From assembly GCA_030039005.1 (NCBI GenBank), contig JASHQT010000566.1, forward strand, positions 1-42,703: a DNA stretch of 42,703 nucleotides, given 5' to 3'. Each line of letters starts with the position of its first letter. The first letter of the stretch is position 1. The translations under genes were made by a program, and so were the position numbers. Source of the DNA: Bryobacteraceae bacterium. Its GTDB lineage: Bacteria; Acidobacteriota; Terriglobia; Bryobacterales; Bryobacteraceae. Positions 24,734 through 32,392 of the stretch are shown here, in pieces. The notes under the pieces were generated by a model that saw nothing but the letters and a program-made list of their open reading frames with translations, did not search any database and had not been told where the DNA came from.

Positions 24734-25737
24734 AGATCTCGATCGTCATTCCGACTTTTAACCGATCCGGGCTACTGGCAAGAACGATTCCTGCTTTGAT
24801 GGAGCAGCAGACCGACGGATTTACTTACGAGGTCATCTTCGTCAGTAACGGCTCATCCGATGCCACCGGGCAGATCCTTACAGAGGCTCAATCACAATAT
24901 TCCGGCAAATTGCGACATTTCTATCTCGACCCAACCGGCGGACCCGCGGCGCCTCGTAATCGCGGGATCCGTGAGGCCACCGGAGACGTCGTGATCATTC
25001 TCGATGACGACGTATTGCCGGAGCCCGATCTCGTGCTGCACCACGCCAGGTTTCATCGCCGACACGCGGAAGAAAACTATGCGGCACTGGGGAGGGTTTA
25101 TGTGCCGGAGGATCTCCTGGATGATCCCATGTCGTTTTTTCATACCTTTCCCTATCACGAGATCGAAGGAGGCGAGCAGCTTAGTTTCCTGTATTTCTGG
25201 ACCTGCAATGTTTCGTTGAAGCGGGAATTCATGCTCCGCGCCGGCATGTTCGACGAGTCCTTCCTGTATTACGAGGACATGATCTGTGGACACCGGCTGG
25301 CTGGAAATGGGATGAAGCTGTATTTCGTTTCCGATGCGCGGGGGCAGCATCTGCATCAGCTTAGGCCGGCCGCTTTGGGCTCGAAAGGCAGGTTTCTGGG
25401 CCGCTGGCTGGTCCCGTTCGTGGAGCGCACTCCCGAACCCGCCGTAAAGGAACGCTTCGGAATCCTGTCGGCCGAAATCGGGTTTCCTCTACTCGCAAAG
25501 CGTTTGGTACGACGCGCGGCTTTCCGCGTCTCGGATAATTTCTTGACCAGGGCCGCGCTCCGCGCCTTGGGCGCTACCAACGGAAAGCGCAGCCGCGTCT
25601 CCGACGCTTATTATTTCCTGATTTTTCGCCGTAATCTGTTAGCGGGTTACTATGAAGCGCTGCGGGAGCAGCGACGGGGCCGTCCTGTTCACAACCATCA
25701 GGCGAGCTCGCAGTGGGCAGAAAAAGGTCACTCTTAA
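24730..25737 (+). CDS. GT2 family glycosyltransferase
   Basis: This 335-aa GT-A enzyme opens with ISIVIPTFNRSGLLARTIPAL and VIFVSNGSSDATG. It has the metal-binding motif ILDDDVLPEPD and the acceptor-side segment FDESFLYYEDMICGHRLAGNG, where Glu-Asp is the usual catalytic base region. The C-terminus is basic. It transfers a sugar from a nucleotide donor, probably in repeat-unit assembly. The ATG overlaps the previous stop (ATGA). The frame opens earlier at 24691, but only this start gives a standard GT2 N-terminus. It ends 8 bases from the end of the converging GH51-like gene. Confidence 0.88.
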   Translation: MKISIVIPTFNRSGLLARTIPALMEQQTDGFTYEVIFVSNGSSDATGQILTEAQSQYSGKLRHFYLDPTGGPAAPRNRGIREATGDVVIILDDDVLPEPDLVLHHARFHRRHAEENYAALGRVYVPEDLLDDPMSFFHTFPYHEIEGGEQLSFLYFWTCNVSLKREFMLRAGMFDESFLYYEDMICGHRLAGNGMKLYFVSDARGQHLHQLRPAALGSKGRFLGRWLVPFVERTPEPAVKERFGILSAEIGFPLLAKRLVRRAAFRVSDNFLTRAALRALGATNGKRSRVSDAYYFLIFRRNLLAGYYEALREQRRGRPVHNHQASSQWAEKGHS

Positions 25738-25745
25738 TCCTCTCC

Positions 25746-27920
25746 TCAGCGTGATGCCTTTAGGGGTTCGTTTTCGTTGCGAATCTCGATTGAGGTGACC
25801 GATAACGGAGGAAACGTGTAGGTGAACTCCTTCGCCACATGGTCGAAGATTTCCGAGGACATCTCTACTTGGCCTCCTTCCGAGAAATGGCCGCTCGCGT
25901 CCTCGGCCTGCTTGGCCCACGCGAGTCCAGGAAGCCGAATGGGCACGGTGCCGGTGTTGGCGTCGACGCTGTTTCCCGCCAGGGTCCATGTCGATGCCTC
26001 CGGAGCGGGATCGTATCCTTGCATCCGAATCTTCGTCTGCACCGGCGTATCGAAACTTTTATTGATTCCAAGGATGTAGAGGCGGCCATTGTTGCCGAGA
26101 CTCGCAAGCACATCCAGATAGGGAACGCCGGTGGTACCGTCCCACAATCCGACAGGTTCGGTATCGAATGTGGGGCTACTGGAATTGGACCAGATTAGCC
26201 GATCTCCGAAATGCCGCGTGAACATTTGAAACGCGTAGTAGCGCGCCGTGGGCGTCCACCGCGGCTTAGGCGGAAAACCCGCATCGCGCGATCCGATCCA
26301 GCCCATCACGGTCACATCGTTCAGCAGAAAGAAGTTGGCAATCTCAGTCTGCGCGGACTCAATGAAGGTCTTCAGCACACTGGCGGCAAACACAGCCGAA
26401 CCGAGCGTTTTGGGATGATCCACAAAGCGGCTGCGTGGATCGTACGCAAAAAGCGGTCCCCACTCGGTAACCGCGATTTTGATGTGATCCGCCCGATCGG
26501 GCGCAAAATCCCTGATCGTGCGCGCCACTTGTTCCAGATTTCTGCCAATGAGAGTGGGAACTCCAAACATGCCGCGGTATACCGTGCGCACATCCTGCTG
26601 GTCACCAGAGAAAAGGCCGGGCGCGTAGGCATCATGGACGGCCAGGAAGTCGATCTGGCTACGCGCGCGTTCCAGAACCACGCGGTCCCAATCCGGGTAA
26701 TTCACAAACGAGTAGCGGCCCTGGTTTACGCCGCCAATGGCTCCGATCTGAATGTTGGGATTGGCGGCGCGCATCGCGCGGGCGAACTCGACAAAGCGGT
26801 CGGCATAGGCCTGAGGCGAGAGCGTGGTGGCCTTGGACATCGGCGAAGCGTCGTTGATGTATAGCTCGTTCCCGATCTCCCAGTAACGGACCGGGGGCAC
26901 TTTGTCTTTGACGTAACGCACCCAGTCCGCGGCCTCCTGGGCCGTTCCCGAACCCGCGTTCACCGTCAACAGGAGTTCGCCGTTCACCTGGCGGGCGAAG
27001 CTGAGCATTTCGTCGGTACCCAGCTCGGACCGCGACCGGTCCGGCTTGCCGGGCTCGTGCAAAATCTGCGGCCTGCGGTCGAACGGACCGGTTCCGTCTT
27101 TCCAGTGATAGTAATCGGAATAGTGACCGCCTGGATAACGAATGAGCGACACGCCCATGGCTTGGACGAGTTTCACGAAGTCTGGATTCACCGCGCGCAG
27201 CGAATCGTCCCACATGAAATTTCCGTTCCAAATCCACTCGACGTTGGTTCCGTAGAGCGTGCGCGGGATGTCCCGCACAATGCGCGCGGCGTCGAGATCC
27301 AGCGTTGCTTTCATGGCCGTTTGAGAAGCTTGCCGCGGGGTAGCCGGCGGAGCGCCGACAACAGCGGCCGCGCCGTCGCTCGCTAGCGCCACCGAGACGT
27401 CATCGAACCAAGCCGCCCCGGAGCGGCCGGTCACGAAGCACGTAAGGATGAGTTGCACTTTCGGGTTGTCGGGAACATCGTAATAATTGCGCTGCTGGAC
27501 CCAGTCCAGCGAACCCGGCGTTTGCGAAATGATCACCAGATTGGAGATGCGCTTGCCGATAGCGCTCATCATGCCCACGGCCGCTGTCGCGCCCCCTTCG
27601 GCCCGGAGGAAGGCCGAAAACGTGAGGCGTTTTCCGCGGTAAGGGCCGCCAGGAATAATCTGGGTGATCGCCAGCGGATGCCCAGCACTATTTCGCTCGT
27701 TCGGCTCCAATTTCAAGGCGGCGCGCCCGGAGTGAACCCGCATCGAATCCAGCGAAACGGTCCCCTCTTTGCCCGTTTGCTTGAGATCCTGAAACCAGCC
27801 TTGGGGCGCCGTCGAGCCGGGCTCTTCGAAACCGGGGTTTTGAACCAGCTCCTGCGCGGACAGCCAGTGAACCGGCAATATGCCTAGAGTCAGGCCCAGC
27901 CGCCAACAGACGCCGCGCAT
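25746..27920 (-). CDS. Secreted GH51-like alpha-L-arabinofuranosidase with CBM
   Basis: This 724-aa exported protein has a signal peptide ending near residue 22 (LSAQE). Next comes a beta-sandwich resembling CBM4/9 (LVQNPGFEEPGSTAPQGWF to AAWFDDVSVAL, about 25-180). The TIM-barrel part starts at about 205 with GTNVEWIWNG and IRYPGGHYSDYYHW. The acid/base Glu352 lies in YWEIGNELYIND and the nucleophile candidate Glu486 in VTEWGPLF. The C-terminal beta domain ends with SVTSIEIRNE. This matches GH51-type arabinofuranosidases or related enzymes. It may cut plant or microbial arabinans or the locus's own polymer. A -10 box 7 bases before the ATG suggests a leaderless mRNA. Confidence 0.82.
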   Translation of the reverse strand: MRGVCWRLGLTLGILPVHWLSAQELVQNPGFEEPGSTAPQGWFQDLKQTGKEGTVSLDSMRVHSGRAALKLEPNERNSAGHPLAITQIIPGGPYRGKRLTFSAFLRAEGGATAAVGMMSAIGKRISNLVIISQTPGSLDWVQQRNYYDVPDNPKVQLILTCFVTGRSGAAWFDDVSVALASDGAAAVVGAPPATPRQASQTAMKATLDLDAARIVRDIPRTLYGTNVEWIWNGNFMWDDSLRAVNPDFVKLVQAMGVSLIRYPGGHYSDYYHWKDGTGPFDRRPQILHEPGKPDRSRSELGTDEMLSFARQVNGELLLTVNAGSGTAQEAADWVRYVKDKVPPVRYWEIGNELYINDASPMSKATTLSPQAYADRFVEFARAMRAANPNIQIGAIGGVNQGRYSFVNYPDWDRVVLERARSQIDFLAVHDAYAPGLFSGDQQDVRTVYRGMFGVPTLIGRNLEQVARTIRDFAPDRADHIKIAVTEWGPLFAYDPRSRFVDHPKTLGSAVFAASVLKTFIESAQTEIANFFLLNDVTVMGWIGSRDAGFPPKPRWTPTARYYAFQMFTRHFGDRLIWSNSSSPTFDTEPVGLWDGTTGVPYLDVLASLGNNGRLYILGINKSFDTPVQTKIRMQGYDPAPEASTWTLAGNSVDANTGTVPIRLPGLAWAKQAEDASGHFSEGGQVEMSSEIFDHVAKEFTYTFPPLSVTSIEIRNENEPLKASR

Positions 27921-27927
27921 AGTGAGT

Positions 27928-27933
27928 ATTGTA
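27928..27933 (-). promoter_or_regulatory. -10 box TACAAT, 7 bases from the GH51-like start
   Basis: On the minus strand TACAAT (27933-27928) is followed by ACTCACT and then the ATG. Transcription from it should begin at or within a base or two of the start codon. There is no ribosome site between them. Confidence 0.5.
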
Positions 27934-27965
27934 CAGAAAGATCCGGAGTGGACGAATGCAGTTGC

Positions 27966-28712
27966 TTACAAATCCGCCGACTGCGAAAATCCAGGCGCTT
28001 TGGCTTTTCGCACCTGCTCCACGATAGTTGTGACGAATGGAGTGGTGGAGATCTTCCAGATCATTATGCGATTCAACAGCGAGAGAGGAAACCAGAGAGG
28101 GCGGACAAAATCGATGAACAGAACCGTGCGAAACAGTTTCGAATCGTTCCAGACTTCGTGCAGATGGCTGTCATCGAAAATGAGGCTGCGGCCCTCGTAC
28201 CAGTTCCGCGCGTCGCCGCCTACGCGGATCCGGCACAACTCGGGTTCCGGCACGTGCAGACCGAGATGATAGCGCAGCACTCCCTTGTAGGGTCCGCGAT
28301 GTTCGGGGATGTGTTTGCCGGGCGCCAGAATCGAAAACATGGCTGTTTTCATGCCAGGAATTTGTTTTAACAGCGCCGCGGTTCGTGGACAAACTTCACA
28401 ATTTCGCTCGGCTCGATGGCCGTAGGCGTAAAAGAAGAAGGTCTTCCAATGGTCGCCCTGTGTGAGAATTTCCTGGTCTTTGGAAATGTCCTGGAAGTTA
28501 GGGATATCCTCCCGGTACCGCAGCAGGTTGTCGAGTTCCAGGCGTATCGTCCGCCAGCTCCGCTCGAAGTTCTGGACCCAGGGAAATTCAGTGCAGTCGA
28601 AAAACGTCGCATCCCCATGGGGAGTCAATCGCGTGATGCACTGTTCCATCAATGCGCGGATCATGCTCTCCACCGGCAGCCGATACCGGACGATTAGCTG
28701 CCAGTCCCACAA
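27966..28712 (-). CDS. Aspartyl/asparaginyl beta-hydroxylase-like dioxygenase
   Basis: This 248-aa Fe(II)/2-oxoglutarate enzyme belongs to the AspH/LpxO family. HRGPYKGVLRYHLGLHVPE supplies iron ligand His138, and LIFDDSHLHEVWNDS supplies His185, with Arg195 nearby as the probable 2-oxoglutarate anchor. The spacing matches human AspH. Bacterial relatives hydroxylate the acyl chains of lipid A (LpxO) or aspartate side chains in peptides. The neighbourhood of glycosyltransferases suggests a surface lipid or glycolipid target, but this is inference. The frame begins at TTG 28712 and remains open further upstream, with no ATG before residue 17, so the start is uncertain. Confidence 0.83.
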   Translation of the reverse strand: MWDWQLIVRYRLPVESMIRALMEQCITRLTPHGDATFFDCTEFPWVQNFERSWRTIRLELDNLLRYREDIPNFQDISKDQEILTQGDHWKTFFFYAYGHRAERNCEVCPRTAALLKQIPGMKTAMFSILAPGKHIPEHRGPYKGVLRYHLGLHVPEPELCRIRVGGDARNWYEGRSLIFDDSHLHEVWNDSKLFRTVLFIDFVRPLWFPLSLLNRIMIWKISTTPFVTTIVEQVRKAKAPGFSQSADL

Positions 28713-28743
28713 GTCTACCGAAGCTGGGCTCGAATCGCCAATG

Positions 28744-28751
28744 AGTATACT
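28744..28751. promoter_or_regulatory. Shared divergent -10 boxes on a GTATAC core
   Basis: The sequence AGTATACT (28744-28751) reads TATACT on both strands (plus 28746-28751, minus 28749-28744). It lies between the divergent hydroxylase and GT2 genes. On the plus strand it is 8 bases from the GTG start, favouring a leaderless mRNA. Confidence 0.45.
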
Positions 28752-28759
28752 AAGGACCA

Positions 28760-29665
28760 GTGCCCCGCGTAAGCGTGATTATGAACGTCTACAACGGGGC
28801 TGCGACGCTGCACGAAAGCATTCGCAGCGTGCTGAACCAGACCTTCCAGGATTGGGAGTTGATTTTCTGGGACGATTGCTCCACCGACGGCAGCGCCGCC
28901 ATACTGGCCGAATTTGCCGAACCGCGCTTTCGATATTTTCTGGCGAGCGAACCAACCAACTTAGGTCAAGCGCGTTATTTGGCCGTGCAGGAGGCGTCGG
29001 GTGAGTGGGTGGCGTTCCTCGATCAGGACGACGTGTGGCTTCCCCAGAAGCTGGAGCAGCAGATCGCGCTGACGCACGCCGGCGTCGGGATCGTGTATGG
29101 AAGAACGGTGATGTTCTTCCCGGACGGAGCCGAACGCGATTTCGACCACCTGCACGAGTTCGAGCCGTTGCCACAGGGAGATATCTTCGTTCGCCTGTTC
29201 ACCGAATCGTGTTTCATCGCCATGAGTTCGGTGATGCTGCTGCGCAGGGCAATCTTGGGGTTGGGGCCGCTGCCTCGCGAAATCGAAACGTCTCCGGACT
29301 ATTATTTCTTCGTCGCTTTGGCGCGGGATTATCAGGCCCGCGCGGTGCAACAGGTGGTGTGCCGTTACCGGCGCCATCGCGGAGCGATGTCGAACTCCAG
29401 AACACCCGCGATGCAATCGGAAGCGATCTGGATCGTGGATCGATGGTCGGCCTACCTGAATCCGCGCCTGGTGGAGCATCGCCGCAGAGTCCATCAAACC
29501 GTGATCGCAGTGCACTACATGCGCAGCCTAAAGACCTTCGGCAGAGGATTCCGAAGGTTGCTGGTCCAGGGATCGGTGCCATTCCTTTTGTCCAAGCCTT
29601 TCGTGCTGACTTGGCGCGTCCTCCGTAGGCGCTTGGTCCAGCCGGAGTGGAGAAGACCTTCGTGA
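28760..29665 (+). CDS. GT2 family glycosyltransferase
   Basis: This 301-aa GT-A enzyme has VSVIMNVYNGAATLHESIRSV, FWDDCSTDGS and FLDQDDVWLPQKLEQQIA (the metal-binding acidic motif extended to QDD). Later MSSVMLLRRAI and ETSPDYYFFVALA form the acceptor and base region, followed by CRYRRHRGAMS. The pattern is that of polysaccharide-type GT2 enzymes adding hexoses or rhamnose. The start is GTG 28760, directly before the first beta-strand. It overlaps the next gene by GTGA, so both are one transcript. Confidence 0.87.
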   Translation: MPRVSVIMNVYNGAATLHESIRSVLNQTFQDWELIFWDDCSTDGSAAILAEFAEPRFRYFLASEPTNLGQARYLAVQEASGEWVAFLDQDDVWLPQKLEQQIALTHAGVGIVYGRTVMFFPDGAERDFDHLHEFEPLPQGDIFVRLFTESCFIAMSSVMLLRRAILGLGPLPREIETSPDYYFFVALARDYQARAVQQVVCRYRRHRGAMSNSRTPAMQSEAIWIVDRWSAYLNPRLVEHRRRVHQTVIAVHYMRSLKTFGRGFRRLLVQGSVPFLLSKPFVLTWRVLRRRLVQPEWRRPS

Positions 29666-30618
29666 GCACTGAGGCTGCGCCAAAGCTTTCGGTTATCGTC
29701 GTCAACTGGAACGTGCGTGAGCTCCTCTCCGGATGTTTGCGCTCGCTCGAAGAGCAAATGCTTCTGCCGCTGGACGCCTGGGAGCTGTTTGTCGTGGATA
29801 ACGCGTCGAGCGACGGAAGCGTGGAGATGATACGGGAACGATTCCCGAAGGCGTGCGTCATTGCCAACCGCGACAACCGGGGGTTCGGAAAGGCCAACAA
29901 CCAGGCCTACCGGCTGTGCCGGGGCGAGTACGTGCTGCTGTTGAATCCCGATACCGTGATTCTGGACCACGCCGTGGACCGGATGATCGCGGATTTGGAG
30001 GATCATCCCGATGTCGCGGCGCTGGGCTGCCGGCTGCTGAATGCCGATGGCTCGTTCCAGCGCTGGACGGGCGGCGACGTCCCGAACCTGTGGAACGTGA
30101 CCTGTCATTTTCTGCTGCTCTATCGCTTGCTGCCAGTGCGCTTTCTGCCTCCGCCGCTGTATTTGGAGCGCGACGCAAACACCGATCTCGTGGTGGGCTG
30201 GGTGAGCGGCGCGTGCATGTTGCTGAGAGCTTCCGCGCTGGGCGAGCAGATCTTCAACGAAAGCTATTTCCTCTACGGCGAGGACCTGGAACTTTGCGAT
30301 CGTCTGCGTCACGCCGGCTGGAAAATCGTCTATTCACCGCGCTCGCAGGTCGTGCATTACGACGGTCGCAGCCTGGCGCAGCAATCGCCCGAGGTTCGCG
30401 ACAACAAGCTGAAGAGCCTGCGCGAATTCTTCATTAGCCACAACGGACGGCGCTACCTTCTTGTTTATGACATCGTCTTAGTGGCTGGGTTTCTGCTGCG
30501 CACTTCCATCTTCGAAATCGCCGCCTGGCTGAGGCCACAGGCGGACGTTCGGGCGCGGCGTTCTCAAAGTCGCCGTTTTCTCGTGGTTTCTTGGCGAAAT
30601 CTCGTTGGCCGGGGGTGA
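29662..30618 (+). CDS. GT2 rhamnosyltransferase-like protein
   Basis: This 318-aa GT-A enzyme of the WbbL/rhamnosyltransferase type has LSVIVVNWNVRELLSGCLRSL, VVDNASSDGSVEMI, NRGFGKANNQAY, LLNPDTVI and WVSGACMLLRA. YGEDLELCDRLRHAGW is the base region. The C-terminal 60 residues carry a hydrophobic helix (LLVYDIVLVAGFLLRTSIF), giving membrane attachment. It probably transfers dTDP-rhamnose or a similar donor to a lipid-linked glycan. GTG 29662 has GGAGAAG ahead of it and overlaps the previous stop. A GTG at 29647 in the same frame is less likely. Confidence 0.87.
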   Translation: MSTEAAPKLSVIVVNWNVRELLSGCLRSLEEQMLLPLDAWELFVVDNASSDGSVEMIRERFPKACVIANRDNRGFGKANNQAYRLCRGEYVLLLNPDTVILDHAVDRMIADLEDHPDVAALGCRLLNADGSFQRWTGGDVPNLWNVTCHFLLLYRLLPVRFLPPPLYLERDANTDLVVGWVSGACMLLRASALGEQIFNESYFLYGEDLELCDRLRHAGWKIVYSPRSQVVHYDGRSLAQQSPEVRDNKLKSLREFFISHNGRRYLLVYDIVLVAGFLLRTSIFEIAAWLRPQADVRARRSQSRRFLVVSWRNLVGRG

Positions 30619-30806
30619 TCGCTTGTGGACACCGCCGTGCCCCCACAATACCTCCGCCGTGGTGGGAGCGCGCCGTCTAGAACGTCCACGTGGGCCGGTG
30701 TTGTGTATCCCGCGAACAAGACCCCGTCTCTATCGCAGGATGAAGCTGCTCAGGCCAGTTCCGTCGAAAGAGCGCAGCACGCAGCCGTGGGGAAAAAACC
30801 AGGGAA

Positions 30807-30989
30807 CTATTTCTCGGGGGGCTCTTTTTCGGGAGACTTTCGCGCGTCCAGACTGACTTGATTCTTATCGTTATGAAAATTCGACCATTCGCCCTGCACG
30901 GGTGCCTGCAAGTGCACGCCATCGGGACCATTGCAGCCGACGCTCAAGATCGAAACCATTCCAAGAACGAGCACCGCCAAAGTCCGCAT
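30807..30989 (-). CDS. Small putative lipoprotein, 60 aa
   Basis: From ATG 30989 the product begins MRTLAVLVLGMVSILSVGCN, a clear lipoprotein signal peptide with lipobox SVGC, followed by about 40 polar residues ending KSPEKEPPEK. No domain is recognised. The frame continues upstream to 31121, but the extension is Pro/Gly-rich and lies where the start of a signal peptide argues against it. TACATT on the minus strand (31003-30998) lies 8 bases before the ATG, again consistent with a leaderless mRNA. The 188 bases to the left, up to the GT2 gene, contain no recognisable gene. Confidence 0.6.
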   Translation of the reverse strand: MRTLAVLVLGMVSILSVGCNGPDGVHLQAPVQGEWSNFHNDKNQVSLDARKSPEKEPPEK

Positions 30990-31165
30990 ACTTGGCCAAT
31001 GTAGCACAGTCGGCCAAGCGGCGAGCATGGGGCGTTCCTCTGGCTTGGTTGGTCCGGTCCCCTGGCCTGGACCGGGTTGAGCCGGCCCATCCGACACAAA
31101 GCGGCGCAAATTCGTTATCATGGTCCCTTTACTACCAACCGATAAGGTGTATAAGGTCTGTCGCT
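30990..31165. promoter_or_regulatory. Divergent promoter region, lipoprotein and HTH genes
   Basis: Two -10-like boxes face outwards: TACATT on the minus strand (31003-30998, 8 bases from the lipoprotein ATG) and TATAAG on the plus strand (31150-31155, 10 bases from the HTH ATG). No clear -35 boxes or operators were seen in the 160 bases between them. Confidence 0.4.
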
Positions 31166-31519
31166 ATGTCATCTTCTGTTTCATCCCAGCGGGCGCAGGA
31201 ACTGGAGCTCGATTTGCCGAGATTTCGCAAACGTGCCGGAGTGTCGCTCGATACGATCGCACAGAGTACCAAGATCGGCTCGCGTTTTCTGGAAGCGATC
31301 GAGAGCGAGCGCTTTGACCAGCTCCCGGGTGGGATCTTTACTACCAGCTATGTGCGGCAGTATGCGCTGGCGATCGGCTACGACGAAGACGCGTTGGTGG
31401 CCTTTTGCAACCAGAAGATGAACCGCACCGCGCTGGAGGCGGAACCTGCGCGCGCGGAAACCGGCAGTGGAGGGTTTCTGGGCCGGTGGTGGCGCATCGC
31501 AGTGCCCACGCTTCGTTAG
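31166..31519 (+). CDS. RodZ-like helix-turn-helix protein
   Basis: This 117-aa protein matches the N-terminal HTH domain of RodZ. LELDLPRFRKRAGVSLDTIAQSTKIGSRFLEAIESERFDQLPGGIFTTSYVRQYALAIGYD is nearly the complete HTH_25 pattern, including GGIFTTSYVRQYA. Unlike RodZ there is no transmembrane helix or periplasmic domain; after residue 95 the chain ends with a short tail (GGFLGRWWRIAVPTLR). It could be a stand-alone DNA-binding regulator of the flagellar genes downstream or a truncated RodZ. ATG 31166 is chosen because the similarity begins a few residues later. The open frame upstream to 30902 is antisense to the lipoprotein gene. Confidence 0.75.
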   Translation: MSSSVSSQRAQELELDLPRFRKRAGVSLDTIAQSTKIGSRFLEAIESERFDQLPGGIFTTSYVRQYALAIGYDEDALVAFCNQKMNRTALEAEPARAETGSGGFLGRWWRIAVPTLR

Positions 31520-31607
31520 CCCTAGGGGATACCTCCCTTCGAATTCTCGCCTTATTCTCTGGAATTGGCAGGGATGGCGACGATAAGAGAGCAGAGGAGG
31601 CCGACCT

Positions 31608-31679
31608 GTGAGCAGCGCTCGGGAACAGAGCCTGAGTCGAATGGCTGCGAAGCATGAAAATATCCCGCCCAAATGCTGA
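31608..31679 (+). CDS. Possible 23-aa leader ORF overlapping flgM
   Basis: GTG 31608 follows GAGGAGG at 7-base spacing, the best ribosome site in the area, and runs 23 codons to TGA, ending inside flgM in another frame. The ATG of flgM has no such site. Ribosomes terminating at 31679 could reinitiate at flgM, so this may be a coupling leader. It may also be chance. Confidence 0.3.
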   Translation: MSSAREQSLSRMAAKHENIPPKC

Positions 31680-31962
31680 TTCCAACTCGCTCTGGAACTC
31701 AATAGCCGTTGGAACCGCCGCATCGAGCCAGCTTCCCCAACCGGTTTCCAGTACGCCCACGGACCGGGCGCAACTCTCGAACCTGAGCAGCTACCTGGCC
31801 TCCGCGCTGAGCGGTTCGGTGGCACACGTCGCGAAGCTGGCGAAACTGGCCGCGGCGGTCTCGAGCGGACAGTACCAGGTGGATTCCTACGCGGTCAGCG
31901 GCAGTATTATTCAACACGCGATCGAGTTTGGCGGAAGCGCCTTCTGGGTCCTAAGCACCTGA
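31654..31962 (+). CDS. flgM: FlgM-like anti-sigma-28 factor
   Basis: This 102-aa protein has a disordered, Ser/Pro-rich N-terminus and a C-terminal half of the FlgM type. DRAQLSNLSSYLASALSG is followed by VAKLAKLAAAVSSGQYQVDSYAVSGSIIQHAIEFG, the segment that in known FlgM binds sigma-28 (FliA). FlgM holds FliA inactive until it is exported through the finished hook-basal body. Its position directly before flgN-, flgK- and flgL-like genes fits. The last residues (GSAFWVLST) extend slightly beyond the usual end. The start ATG is weakly supported by a ribosome site. Confidence 0.8.
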   Translation: MKISRPNADSNSLWNSIAVGTAASSQLPQPVSSTPTDRAQLSNLSSYLASALSGSVAHVAKLAKLAAAVSSGQYQVDSYAVSGSIIQHAIEFGGSAFWVLST

Positions 31963-31997
31963 TGGAGCCCAACTGATCGAAACCCGGATCGAAACCT

Positions 31998-32387
31998 ATG
32001 TCGCACGCCCGCCAACAGATCGACCGTGTCCGCCAAGCGCGCACGATCCTGGAACGGATGCGCGCGCGATTGACGCACCCCAGTCTTGAAACGATCGACG
32101 CCTGCGCGGCGGACCTGAATATTGCCGTGGAATGTCTGCGGCAACTCGATATCAGCTCAGAATCGCCGATCTGGCACGGCCTGACGCGGCAGGTAATCGA
32201 AACGGAAGTCGTGGCCCTGCGCCGCAGCCTTCGATCGGTGGAGGGACTGCTCAGGAATGCCGGCAAGTTCTACGCCGGGTTGGCGCGCCTGCTCGCGCCC
32301 GACGAGGCGCCGGCCAATTACACGGCCGCCGGCGCGCAACTGCCGCCTCCGCCGTCGAGCGCCGGAAGCATCGCACTGCACGGATAA
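31998..32387 (+). CDS. FlgN-like flagellar export chaperone
   Basis: This 129-aa, mostly helical protein has heptad-like runs (ARQQIDRVRQARTILERMRA, VIETEVVALRRSLRSVEGLLRNAGKFY) and a Pro-rich tail. Sequence similarity to FlgN is too weak to be sure by eye. The assignment rests on size, coiled-coil character and its place between flgM and flgK, where FlgN, the chaperone of FlgK and FlgL, is usually encoded. It starts 35 bases after flgM and stops 5 bases before flgK. Confidence 0.6.
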   Translation: MSHARQQIDRVRQARTILERMRARLTHPSLETIDACAADLNIAVECLRQLDISSESPIWHGLTRQVIETEVVALRRSLRSVEGLLRNAGKFYAGLARLLAPDEAPANYTAAGAQLPPPPSSAGSIALHG

Positions 32388-32392
32388 AGACC

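Noticed and set aside
26211..26864. Plus-strand ORF of 217 codons
   Set aside because: It is antisense to the catalytic domain of the GH51-like gene and has no ribosome site or recognisable domain.
31560..31600. Sigma-28 or sigma-54 promoter before flgM
   Set aside because: GACGATAA resembles a sigma-28 -10 box but no TAAA lies at the right distance. TTGGCAGGGATGGCGA lacks the GC of a sigma-54 -12 element.
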